Source: Magicicada septendecula
Taxonomy: Eukaryota > Arthropoda > Insecta > Hemiptera > Cicadidae
DNA length: 64,000 nucleotides
NCBI GenBank assembly: GCA_034769895.1
Contig: CM068368.1
Location: forward strand, 339,597,076 to 339,661,075
Reading direction: 5' to 3'
The first letter of the stretch is position 1; each line of letters starts with the position of its first letter. This document shows positions 38,175 to 49,916 of this stretch, piece after piece. Both the position numbers and the translations under genes were made by a program. The notes beneath the pieces are model-generated. The model saw only the letters and a list, made by a program, of their open reading frames with translations. It made no database searches and was not told the origin of the DNA.

Positions 38175-40305
38175 TCAACCAGGCGATCTAGGTGGACGTC
38201 CTTGCGAAGTATAATTTCCCAGTTCATCGAATTCAGTCTCGTGTGATCCGAACATCACGTTCCCATGAATGCGAGTCTTTCGCGCAACCACTAGTTTCGC
38301 TGGAATCACTCCAGTTGCGTCATGTACTGATGACCTAATTACCACTGGCTGATCAAAATTTGTTTGGTTCTCGTCAACAACCTCTTGCGTAACCTCATCT
38401 TCAGCCACTTTACCCTCGGGCGCTTCTATCAGCTCAGGAACAAGCAAGAGTTTTGTCTCGACACCCATAGTTGGCTCTCCAATCACTTCTTTTGTCGTTA
38501 TACTAATTTGTACTTCCTCTGCTAGTTCTTCTTCCATTTCCGCTTGCATCAGGGAGGGTTCCTCTTGACCAGACTTGTTGACTTTTTCTTCGACTAATGC
38601 CACTCGCTTAAGCGAATGGTTGGTAGACCCTGTCATTTTAGCCATGCAAAGCTTTATCTTCTCTTGGCCAACCTTCAGGACATTCTCTCCTAAGTCCACA
38701 ACGAATCCGTAGGTATTCATAATGTCCGTGCCAAGAATCACTTCATCGACAATGTCTGCAACGAGCATTTGGTGGCTAAACTCAAGAAGACCCAGGCGTA
38801 CACGTACGTCTACATTTCCTAGCACCTTGACGGGGCTTCCAGTCACAGTCTGTATTGTACAAGAGCTAATTAGAGGATGGCTGTTACAGACTAAGTCAGG
38901 GCGCACAATGGACACTGTTGCGCCCGTGTCAACTGTAAATGATGTTGGTTTACCATCCGCAAATCCATTATCAATCAAGTTTCCACTGATCTTATGTAGC
39001 GTGGAAACTGTGTGCTGTTCTGGGGCTTTACTTTTCCAATTGGTGCGATCAGTCTCTTTTCTCGGTATCTTCTTCTCCCAACAGTCTAACCGTAGATGAC
39101 CACGTTTTCCACAGTTGTAACATTTCGGTCTTCTGTCTTTTTCAAATCGTTGCGACTCTCTTGAACTTTTGAATTGTTTGTCCGACAACATTGCTTTTCT
39201 GCACCCATCGTAACGGTAATGTGATACAGGGATCTTCTGACTGCAACGTGATGGCACAAACCCGTTAATGTAGCGGGACGCTGACTTGGCAGCTTCAAAC
39301 TCTAGGGCGTGAATAAGAGCTTCTGAGCTATTTCGGTGTCTTGCCATTCGTAACACTTACTGAAGTTCACAATCTCCGATGCCATCAATAAATGTCTGCA
39401 CCGCAAACCTTATTCAGAAGTCTTCTGGTGCTTCAGGATAGGCCAATCTAATCAATCTGTCGATATTTGCTTCAAATTCTTGAAGACTTTCCCCGGAACG
39501 TTGTCGTCTTGTTCTCAACTGAGCGTAGTACACCTCTCGCAAATGTTTATCACCGTAGCGTAATTCTAGAGCTTTTATCAACTTGGCATAGATGTTCTGG
39601 ATGTCAGGTGGTACTTTCTGTAGTAATTCTGCCGCGGGTCCTTTTAATGCAAGAACGAGTGAAACAGCCTTGTCTTTCTCTGCCCAATTATTTGCGCATG
39701 CAGCAGCTTCAAATTGGCGGAGGTACGTTGCCCAGTGACTGCTTCCGTCAAAGGTTGGAGCTTTGACATGAACTGTCCCTACTGCAGGCAAAGTGACTTT
39801 CTCTATTAGGCTAACTTATTTTCTGTGTATTTTTCTGTCTTTATCACTGGTACAGTCTGTTCAGAAATTTGTTTTGGTTGAATCTTCATGCACTGTTCAA
39901 CTTCAATTTTAATTTGTTCTCTTATATTTACCATTGAGTTTTCTACTGCAGATATTTTTGTTGACATAACTTCTTCCACAGTCAAGACAGATTTTTCTAC
40001 TTTAGCTATTTTATTTGACATGGATTCTTCTACGTCAGATATTCTGGTAATCTGATTGTTGAGCTCACCTCGTAATTCACCTACGTCACCACGTAGGAGA
40101 CCCAATTCTGCGGTAGTATGTTCTTGCATCTGCTTTTGTTCATGAATTAACGCTTTGATGTCACCTGCTTCACGTTTCGTTCCTCTGCCTCCTGCCTGCG
40201 TTCCTCTGCCTCCTGCCTGCGTTTTTCATCCTGTCGTTTTTCTGCTTCTTCCTGTGTCTGCCGCAGCAGTGTTTGTAAAGTTTCCATCATCTGACTGGGA
40301 TCCAT
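38175..40305 (-). pseudogene. Broken gag with CCHC knuckle and aspartic protease
   Basis: Gag begins at an ATG at 40303-40305 (reading MDPSQMME) with a coiled-coil-like Glu/Arg/Gln-rich start. A further helical segment follows (39806-40129). The capsid-like core (39414-39791) has TFDGSSHWATYLRQFE, KGPAAELLQKVP and LREVYYAQLRTRRQRSGESL. Downstream lie the knuckle CYNCGKRGHLRLDC (near 39100) and the protease VDTGATVSIV (near 38910-38940). The tail after the protease is Glu/Val-rich and ends at 38175 without any RT motif. Lesions seen: a frameshift near 40165, another near 39800, an in-frame TGA at 39411-39413 and a TAA at 39357-39359. The capsid text is typical of arthropod Gypsy gag. Confidence 0.88.
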
Positions 40306-40376
40306 GCTTACCGATTAATTACGAATCACACTCGTCTTGTACAAAGTGTCCACTGTTTCCACTGTTAACCGTTTTA

Positions 40377-40393
40377 TCCCAGTTCTGACACCA
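40377..40393 (-). promoter_or_regulatory. Primer binding site of gag-protease element
   Basis: The minus strand reads TGGTGTCAGAACTGGGA one base inside the 5' LTR, the standard position for tRNA priming. Confidence 0.85.
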
Positions 40394-40394
40394 C

Positions 40395-40978
40395 TGTTTC
40401 GACGGTCTACTCCATCGTCGTAGGTACAGTGGAAACAAAATAAGTGCAAGACACCAATCAAGTCACTAATCACACCTTTAATTGTTACAGTAAAACAGTT
40501 CGTAATTAACAACACAGTGTCTACAACAAATCAAATGAAAATTGTTCACACTCAATAAAATGTCCACTAATATTAAAACTCAATTGTATTACAATTATAC
40601 CGTCCGAATATAAAACGCAACACTTCACTAATAACTACTTGAACGTACACAGTAATAACTCGAACCGCTCTGTAAATATATCGCACTAATACTCTCGAAC
40701 CGTACAGTCAAAATTTCGCCTCATACTAAACTGAACGTCGTTTGAGTACCGGTATTTATAGCTAGTCAAATATCTAGACGATTCCTAATTGCGTCGTAGC
40801 GTGCGTATGAACTACGTAATTAACTGCGGCCTTGACACAGGCCGAGCGCCCCGCGAAGCCCGGCACAGTCGAGACGATTCTCGCAAAATGCGTCTAGTAG
40901 CACGTACACCACACGCTTACATTCTGGATGTCTCTGGAACGTTTGATAAACACGTAGATTGTTCGTGATGCCGTAACA
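40395..40978 (-). repeat. 5' LTR of gag-protease element
   Basis: 584 bp, starting TGTTTCGACGG and ending GCCGTAACA on plus. It carries the element's promoter for minus-strand transcription. About five substitutions separate it from the 3' LTR. Confidence 0.96.
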
Positions 40979-40982
40979 ATAT

Positions 40983-42968
40983 GAAAAAATTGGACCAAAA
41001 CTATTATACTACTTATTGAATACATAATACGAAACTGCATACAAATACATTTATTATGTTAGTGATGAGAAATAATCTGATTTAAAAAGAGTAAAATTAA
41101 TAAACTACATATTTTAGAATCCCTAATAATTGTCTTCGAATAGAAAAATTAATTTTTAATTGTACCTAAGTAGAAATGTAAAATTCATACAGCCCATACT
41201 TATCAGTCCATTCATTTAGTGTTCATTTAATGAATGTTATCTCTATTAAATATGGAATGTGCACGTGTTTTGTAACACTTTTCTTATCCATTAAATCTTA
41301 TGGATGCCTCTTATTATTTAGAATGGTATGTATTCAAATAATATACTTTACCGTTTGACTGTACGAATTGATCGTATTAATCAGAAAGCAGCAGCAATTT
41401 TATTGATAGCAATGTTAGTAACTGATGTTTATTACACCAAATTCTTTTCCGTTTTTCGCATGTCGCTTTCTAACGTCTTCAAGGTCTATTTGACCACCCG
41501 TAGAGCATTCTCCAACTTGATATATTTGTTGTTTGCTCTTTCCGTCTTAATCATGCGATCAATGAATTTCTTTGCTTACTTAGTATACTTTCTTAGATAT
41601 TTATTTCACGATTATATATTACTTACAAAAATAATAATTACTTAATCACTTTGAGCTACCGATGGCCATGGGTATGTTCACACCTTTTCATCCAAATTTG
41701 TAATTCTTGTTTACTGAATGCTATTTTCGTTCATTTCGTCCAATAAACATAACACTACACAATTTTATCTTTCCAATTATGTTTGTATTTTCATAGGCCC
41801 CCCTGAATAACGTTATATTCATTCATTTTTTTAATATCTGAAGTGACAAATTATATTCTATGAATTGAATCTTTTGTGTGTCCATAGGCATTTTTTCCAA
41901 TATTAGCACGTATCAACAATTAGACCTCATTTCTCGTAACGTCTGAAGTTATAATTATCACACACTGTTTTTATATCATTTTTATATTTGCTACCTAACG
42001 TTCCGCTCATCCACAGAGGTAAAAGTTACTCTTATGATGACGGCTTTTGGTTAAAGTTACACCGACCATAAAACCGCACAGGTATACACCCCGCTTTACA
42101 AAGTTCTTACTCATTCAATTTAATCGCTATATTCAATTTCAGCGCGTTGTAGAGTACACATTAAAGTTTCATGTATCAGGGGTTTACTCGTACATTTGAA
42201 ACCTGTCATGTTAATCTTATTCTCCCCAGTTTCCTTTGTTATTAATTTTTTGGAACTTCATTACAGTATACCTCCTTGTCATTATTTATAAACAAACATG
42301 TCTCGATTATACATGTTTAAATGAACCTATACAACATATACAACATTTCGAAAAAGTTCCTTCAAACATTTAGTCTCATAATTTATTTGTTCTAGAAATA
42401 ATCGGATGCCTTTTATGATTTTCTCATTTAATTATTGTTGTATTTATCCCTATTTCAACTCGTATCAATTCTTAACACTTAACATCCTCCAAATCTCAGA
42501 TTACTGCAGATAACCATGAATCGTGCTATATATATTCTTTTTACATTGTCCTCACTGTTACATCAAGCAACAAGTGATTCATTTCTCTGTTGAGAGGTTT
42601 CACACCAAGGCCAAAATGGACTCCTCTTCTACCTTCTACTTAAGCTGTTGGCATTCAACTCCCCCCCCCCCAAAAAAAAGGTAGCCTACTATTTTCACTT
42701 AATTTTTTGCTTTTCTTTGTTGACATTTCATCATTATAGATTATTTGGAGGATTGGCTTGATACATAGAGAAAGATTACTCAAGAGTGCAGAACGTGGTC
42801 GGACTGCGTGAATTTCGAGTTCAATCTTTACTTAAAAAGTTACTAGCAGAATTCTATCTTGGTGTGCAACAAGCTCGAGTTACAAAATCAAACTTCAAAA
42901 TCCTCACAGCAAACAATGAAACGTTAGCTACATCGAAATAAATAATAAAATAAGAAAGATATTCTCAC
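40983..42968. other. Intron, no gene seen
   Basis: Rest of the intron between the domain-1 and domain-2 exons. It has a C10/A8 run at 42661-42678. The ORF at 41328-41645 has no recognisable features. Confidence 0.55.
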
Positions 42969-43250
42969 GTAATTCCTGTCTCTGAGAGCAATCGATGTTG
43001 AAGGGCAGATCACATTTCTCTTGTTGCGAGCTGTAGTCGTTGAACACCATGCCGTCCGGACACAGTTTCTCTGTGATTACACCGTCAATGCACTCATAGT
43101 ACTTGTCGCACTGGAATCCATCGGCGAAGTAACCATTCGGCTCGGGACATTCGTCGGTTAAATCGTCCGATTTCACAACCTCTACTTTGGCTTTTGGTGC
43201 TGCCGCTCTGGACCCTGCCGACTTTCTGGAAGATTGACCACTCACCAGAG
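42969..43250 (-). CDS. obst-B: obstructor-B, exon with first chitin-binding domain
   Basis: Encodes a short basic linker (SSRKSAGSRAAAPKAKVEVV) and ChtBD2 domain 1. The acceptor TGTTTTGCAG on minus is followed by CT CTG GTG AGT, giving LVSGQ in frame. The ATG-like start inside the exon is not the true start; the signal peptide must be on an upstream exon. The domain reads ECPEPNGYFADGFQCDKYYE, CIDGVITEKLCPDGMVF, then CDLPFNIDC, with all six cysteines. It ends at GAATTAC before donor GTGAGA, phase 1, joining to the domain-2 exon as E-L-Q. DKYYECIDGVITEKLCPDGM with the following FNDYSSQ is diagnostic of obstructor-B in insects. Role by family: extracellular chitin organisation in cuticle. Confidence 0.94.
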
Positions 43251-44082
43251 CTGCAAAACATATGGATTCATATTAATATAAACCATTTGCTGATATAGCC
43301 TACATCATGAGGTCTCGCATACATCTTAAATTTACATATATGCGTAATACAGGGCTACATAAGTAATTAATCGCTGCTTGATAAGTGCGCGCGCGCGCGT
43401 GTGAGTGTGCATATGTTTGCATTCCGTATTTGGTTAATATATTCATATTGTTTATACGAACTTGTTGTTATATTAAGAATATTCTGCCTATAGTTATCTA
43501 CTCAAAGTTGGGGTTACTATGTGGCAGTATAAGGTGCATGATGTCTAGTACCAAACGTCAAAGTTTCAGGTTTTAAGAAAGATTCATTAAGCAGCAGACT
43601 GTTAACGCCGTATATAATAAAGAATGTGGAAACAGATTAACGCCTGATGTCAGAATCAGATGTTATAACTAATCAGCTGTTTAAGTAAAGCCAAGTTGGC
43701 TCGGCAACAAACAACCGTTTATTTTTGTCTGCTGCGTTACAGAATCAAACTTTAACACCGACGGGTTATAATAATTACGACTTACAATTTCGTGTAATGG
43801 CTCGTAAGTGTATACATAAATTTAGAACAGTATTAACGACGCTAACGAGCAAGTTCAGGTGAAACATGTCTGGCTTCCAATCAGATTCTACTGAACAAGT
43901 AGAGTTCTAATGTGGCCAATTAGAACATTTTTTAATTAAAATGTTAAAACAATTATTTATTTATTTTGTAGTAATAACATTCTCGATACTTTTGTTTTCT
44001 AATTCCGCCATTCTTCAGTATCGTTATTTTGTTATCTTGTTACATATTTTTTTCTAAACATTTTATGATTTACTGTACATAT
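43251..44082. other. Intron 1 of obst-B, no other gene seen
   Basis: Includes a GCGCGCGCGC run at 43388-43398. Intron 1 appears to extend to the right edge of the window, because no signal-peptide exon was found. Confidence 0.5.
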
Positions 44083-46781
44083 TGTTACAACACAAAAAGC
44101 CGCCCCAATACCAGAGAAAAAACTTAGAATGAATTAACTATATTAAACTAATAAAAATAAAATGACTATGACGAGACAAATGACTATGACCCAACCCAAG
44201 TGATTGACCCAATAAAAGAAAATAAATTGAGAAGGTACATGAAGAAGACACAAACAAATAATAAAAGGAAATAAAATGAGAAGGTGTATGAAAAAGACAC
44301 AAACAAATAATAAACTTAAATGACAAGTATTAAAATAAAATAAAATAATCTCAATTAAAGTACACTAAGCAGATAAATAGATATTATATGTTATGAATAA
44401 CTCTATGATGATAAGTAAATCAGTACATTGAAATTTGTTGACATACTAACTAACAATTGTGAATAAAACAATAAAAAACCCAGAAGTGAGGGATAGGTAG
44501 GAAGTGAAGGTGATTAAGTGAGTAAAAGAAATCAATATTATATAGAATAACCACTAGTAACACTAAAGTACAGTAAAAGAGTGCAAAGTGCCAGTGTAAC
44601 CCAAAATAAATAGAAAACACAACATATAGATAAAGACACCAAAACCAGTGATTAACACTATAGTTTAAGGGTGAAAAATACCAAAAAATAAGAATAACCA
44701 GAATATTGTTATTATGTGATAGTAGATTAGGAATACAGTGGTATTCAGGGTAAAAATCCCATAGTGATTAAGAATGTTATTGTTACAATGTTTAAGTAGT
44801 AAAAAATATATAATAAATGTTAAAAGAAGAAGAAACTAAATAATATGAGTGCAAAATAAATAAAACACCCTATGTTAATCAAAATGTTCAAAGGGATAAT
44901 TAGCAAGATAAAATAAATGGTGTTATAATGTTATTCACCAAGATAGTTATTTGTTCAATTAAGTTTATAAGAAGGAATATGGCTGAAAAAAGTAAACAGA
45001 CCATAAATCTAATTTTTGTGTTATGTTCTATAAATAATATTAAATGATATACAATATAAGAAATGGCAATACATATGAGTAAGGAGATAAAATTTTACAA
45101 ACACATTAATAATCTTTAGAGTAAAGACAGAAAAAGAAATAATAGAATAACAGACAAGCAATGATTTTGGTAAAGTAATAAGAACATACAATTATTGTAA
45201 AACAGCCCAAATTAATTCAAAATGTAAACAAGTCATAAGTGACACCAAGCAAAACATATGTAAAGGTAAAATAATCTTTAATTTGTATAAAATAAGAAGA
45301 TATAGCCAATTACTACTTAGGGCTATAAAATGCCTAACTGTATAAATCCAAAATAAACAAATTGTAAGAAATTAACTATTGTATTAGAAAATTCAGGGCA
45401 AGTAACTAATTAAGTACAATTAGTGAACCATATTAAGATGTCAGAATTAGATTAAAAACATAAAATAAGAAAGAAATGTAATAACATAATATTAACATTT
45501 TTGTCAAAACTTTAATACATGAACAAACCCAGCTTTGTGGGATGTCAAAATGATCTTTGAAAGAAAATATAAACAGTTGTGATAATATCTAATACATAGA
45601 TAAGAAGACAGAAGAATAATAGCCATCAGAAGATATTTATTCATTTTGAATTAAAATTCAAATATTATAACAATAGACATAAATATGATCAGCCAATGAG
45701 AGTACAGACAGTTGCCATAACAACGGAACGTTATTTATTATAATTCCGTTATAAAACAGTTAGTCCATTATTGACGCTCAAGACATACAGAAGCCAAACC
45801 ATATTCGACTCAATTTTAAAGTAAAATAATCAAAAATAAGTCAACATTTTATAAAATGAGGATGCAAGAAGTCTGATGAAGAACTAGTCAAATCAACAGA
45901 GACAATAGACCAGATTTGCATAATCTAAATTAATTATTTAATCCACATTATTCGGAAAAGAAGCCAGACGTAATCCAAATTATAAATGATGGAAGATTGA
46001 TGATCGTATGGACCCAACCTAACTCAGAACTGAGTGACTCTTCACCTGAATTCAACAGATTTGTTAAGTATATCTAAATTACCCGAATTTAGGGAATAAA
46101 TTCTAATTAACTTTTCTCACAACACAAATAACTCTCACTCCGAACTGATAACCAAAATTTCTTTCAAGGATTAATGGAGAATAAAAACTAAACTTGTATG
46201 TAAGCAGAAAATAACCTGTGTATAAATTACGAAATTAACACACACTTTTTAACACACACAAAAACGAATTGTAATTAACTCTAATAGTATATAAGTACCA
46301 TTGATGTAAGGTAGTGTACTTTATTATCATCTTATTAATATTTTCTCGTAACCAAAAGAACTCAATGATTAACGAACTGTAGAAAATAAACTTCGACGAC
46401 AGCCAACCTTCTGTCTTTGATTGTGTCGATTTAAAATCGTTTTAATCAAATTTAGCCAACCTTGAGAAAATTGTCTATTTATTGCCGGAGCAACTTTGTT
46501 TAATAACAGTATATAATTTTGTATTTAATTGAATAACTGATAATTTCACATTAATAAACTAGTACTGAGTAGTAATAAACGTCCTTTATTTCGTTATAAA
46601 TTGCATTATAAAGTTTGTGTACTTTAGCGACGTGCGAAATTGTCTGCCAGCGTTAGACGTCGGCAGCACAACGAACTACTAGCGAGATTCATACGCCCGC
46701 CAGTTGCGAGGGTAATTTGAATTCGTCGACACCGTCTAGAACGACCGCTCAATTTCACAATTTTAATTGTTTTCATAAACA
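44083..46781 (+). repeat. Long AT-rich LTR-like block with promoter module
   Basis: A 2.7 kb block starting TGTTACAACA and ending CATAAACA, followed three bases later by a strong primer-binding-like TGGCGCCACCCGGGA. A promoter-like module lies about two thirds along: CCAAT at 45693-45697, GTTGCCATAACAAC at 45711-45724 and TTATAAAACAG at 45749-45759. The first 250 bp contain two tandem ~49-bp repeats (44220-44316). It is related to the block at 3082-5634 in opposite orientation. Inference: 5' LTR of a Gypsy-like element with unusually long, AT-rich LTRs. No 3' LTR is seen downstream. Confidence 0.5.
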
Positions 46782-46784
46782 ATT

Positions 46785-46802
46785 TGGCGCCACCCGGGAA
46801 TT
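46785..46802 (+). promoter_or_regulatory. Putative primer binding site
   Basis: TGGCGCCACCCGGGAATT, three bases after the LTR-like end. Good resemblance to Gypsy primer sites. Confidence 0.6.
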
Positions 46803-49483
46803 AAATTTACTCATTAAAGGACAGGTAAGGTTTACACTCGCGAGATATAGGTACTGGTAATTCGTGAGTTCACGACGGACATCATCAGCGTGGAAAGTTA
46901 GAAAAAGTAAGTAAACATAAAGTAACGACTACAACGTGTGGGGCTAACACACGATAAAAACACACTTTTACAGAATACGACAGAGTTCTCTCGTTACAAT
47001 ATGTATTGCAATGGACTTTCTATTTTCTTATGTAATGTAGTAGAGTTAAAAACATATGACAGCGCATAAAGAAAATATGTGAATAAGAAGCGATTGCAGG
47101 TTTTAACATTATGTATTAGTTGATAAGGAACATTGTTAAAAATGTTAGTTTTAAGTATTTTTAGGCTTATGAATCAATTTTAGTGATGTGAAATGGTTCA
47201 AAACGGTGCTTGGATGCGTGGGGAGTGTGCGTGTGCGATGCTACGTAATTATTTTACGGGATATTCATAAAAAACCACGTTAATTTAATAATTTTCATGT
47301 ATGTGGAATTTTTAGATAAGACTTATATCAGAATGTTGTTAATAAAAGACCTAACTGATGACAATAGTTATTTTATAAATCAATAACTAAATGTATGCAT
47401 ATTTTAAGTAAACAGGTTTTATGGCTGTTTATTTCAGGCGTAAAAATTACCAGGTTTTTCGGACAAGAATTGGTCTGTTTGGAAGCCTCCTTGAACAAGA
47501 ATTTTGGTTATCTGTAGGAAAACCATGAGCTGGAGTTACCTAAGAACCAATCAGATTACTAGAATAAAGTCGAGGGAATTATCGTAAGCGAATAGATCAG
47601 TTTCTCTTGGGAATCGATGTCGTGTAAGTGCCACGTGGTTAATAACGATCGGTCTGCTAATCGCGACTAACGCAAGTTACAATTTCCTAGAGTTACTACA
47701 AGTAATAATAGTATAGGCCTAAGTGCTATTCCGCGTAAGTTTAAGATATCCGATTAGGATATAAATACTGGGTAAAAAAGGGGACCCCTAATACACTAAT
47801 TTAGCAGTAACAACGTCCTTGGTGAAAATATATAACCGTGCTAGTGAGTAACATCTACACGCCCAAAAGAGATCCTAAGGCCGGACGAAGTATATCAACC
47901 CACTTACTATTCTAGATACAGGATCAACCCGTTGTCTGAAGAATCTGCAGACAACATAAAAGGGAAGTTACCCATATTATTTAAGTACAATAAAAAGAAA
48001 GAAAATTATTTAAATGAAAGACTCTATCACATAAATTAAGACTTTACAGTAAATAAGACAAAAAGAACTTCTATATTAATTTATTACATTATTTATAGAA
48101 AGAAATTTTAGTTGTGTTACAAAGGTCAACAGCGACAGATTAATTATTTTTTATAAACTGTATTAAAAGTTCAGTAGATTGTTATAAAAGAGTATCATCA
48201 TTAGTAACTTCACTTCATGCTCTATACTTATTCTATGCGACACCTACACGTCGCAGTATGTATGTACATCAGACAATTATATTTTAACTAAATGTAACAG
48301 TGATAAATTTTGTATAGATACGACAATAAAAAGAAGTTAATATTCTCTACTTAAAATAAGACGGTCTCAAACCAGAAACGACGGGACTGCAAGCGACAAA
48401 CACACCAAAAAACGAATTATTTAATATCAGGCCGTCTGTGATATCCTGACGCAGATAACATTTCTCATTCTGAGTCAATATGTCGTGTATGAAAATGTGG
48501 CTATTGTGTTGTGTTATTATCTGATACGTATGGAGGAAGAAGGCTATAAACAACCTCATTACATTTTTAGTGATCAGAGGGTGAACAGAAAGAAGTTCTT
48601 CAATTTTAAAACTGTGAAAGTAAGTACTTTTGATAATTTATTAGATGTAAAAACTGAAACCATATTAAGAGACATCAGATGATCTTATAATGTTGGAATG
48701 TTGGCTTTACCTTTACCAGAACAATACGTTTGTCCCAATCGAGATACATTTTTGTGTCAACAGACACGTACAGTTACCGTGGATAAACACTGGTATCTAC
48801 TGTCTCGCTAGCTGGATTGCGCTCTCAACTGTTTCCGCTCACGCAAAAGCCAAGATGACTCCAGCTCATTTTCGACGAGACGTCATAACTTTCATTCTTC
48901 ATTTTCAAAGCAGATATATTTAGTCTCATCTTTAGGCCCTCAAACGATCTCCGACTGCCTGAGACAAGCGTCACGCCTGATGCGGCTGACCCATTATAAC
49001 CCACGTCTTCGTCATACTCGAGTCAGTCTCTGACAGCAACGGCTCCTTACAAACTATTTCGTTGCATCCGGTTTGCAGCTGGCCTTGGAGATAAAATTGC
49101 ATTATCAGTTTTAAAATTTATAAATTTTCTTATGATAAACATGCACATTTGGCGATGAATTTCTGTAACATCAGAGTTGCAAAACCAAGACTAATTGTGC
49201 AATTTTTGAATGACTTCACATTTGGTGAATATCTAAATTTGGGAAATTACCAATTAAATCTAAATCCCGAATGATCAAGTTAAAGTTAGTTCTACGTAAT
49301 TACCGTATATTTATGTATTTGATGTATTTTTTATTTTACATCCGTACTGACAAGGTCGGAAGCAGCCGAGTTCTGTGTATGGGACATAATTTTGGAGCAC
49401 CCGACATCGGATTACTATAATTACCGTGGTCGTGTTTGGACTGCGGTATCTCATCATTAGGCAGGCTTACCATTTTAAATTCT
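46803..49483. other. Leader-like and intronic DNA, no ORF supported
   Basis: Would be the interior of the element starting at 44083, yet no gag or pol text is recognisable, so the interior is deleted or replaced. Small ORFs at 48347-48923 have no known features. Confidence 0.45.
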
Positions 49484-49499
49484 ATACGCTTGCAGTACA
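49484..49499 (+). repeat. Target site duplication, left copy (RTE insertion)
   Basis: The 16-bp ATACGCTTGCAGTACA is repeated exactly at 52451-52466, bounding the RTE insertion. Confidence 0.9.
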
Positions 49500-49885
49500 C
49501 CATAATTATACACAAATCAACTGGCTCTGCCCTAAGTTTTTCTCATCAGTAATCTATCACTACTGTGGCATGTATTCAAGACACTACTCTTCCATTCACC
49601 TCTTAAGAACAATGCTACTCCATTTCTTCCTGGTTCTTCCTTTCCACTGTAAATAATTCTGAAATCACCTGATACGAAATCACCACATCCTGCCCATTTT
49701 GTCTCGCAGACACCTAATATATTAAGCTCTGCCTTTATCATAGAATGCTTTACCTCTTCCATTTTACCAGGCTTCAGTAATGTTCTAACATTCCAAGTGC
49801 CGATTTTGCATCCATTTTTTCGTTTGTAGACAATAGGATTTACTTCTTCAAAATTGACTCTATCCAACACCTTCCCCCCCGGAGA
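49500..49885 (-). pseudogene. Inverted 5' piece of RTE-like LINE (endonuclease N-terminus)
   Basis: The minus strand encodes the N-terminal part of an apurinic-type endonuclease: VNFEEVNPIVY, KIGTWNVRTLLKPGKMEEVK, ILGVCETKW, then NGVALFL and SSDRLLM, after which a frameshift breaks the text. This is the part missing from the front of the plus-strand LINE that starts at once to its right. Its far end (49500-49516) repeats 17 bp of the direct part (49917-49933) in inverted orientation. The piece abuts the left target duplication, so inversion happened during insertion. Confidence 0.88.
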
Positions 49886-49916
49886 ACTGAATGGGGGAAT
49901 TGAAACTCCGGAATAT

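Larger units (their letters stand above)
37534..40978 (-). mobile_element. Non-autonomous gag-protease LTR element with target duplications
   Basis: A complete small Ty3/Gypsy-type element on the minus strand: two 584-bp LTRs, a 2277-bp interior, primer site, polypurine tract and a 4-bp ATAT duplication on each side (37530-37533 and 40979-40982). The interior encodes only gag and an aspartic protease. There is no RT, RNase H or integrase, so it must have moved with proteins supplied by a related full element. The LTRs differ at only about five positions, so insertion is recent. Gag nevertheless carries several lesions. Confidence 0.93.

Noticed and set aside
49532..49870. An independent endonuclease-like gene on the minus strand
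   Set aside because: Its text is the missing front of the adjacent plus-strand LINE and both lie within one pair of target duplications.
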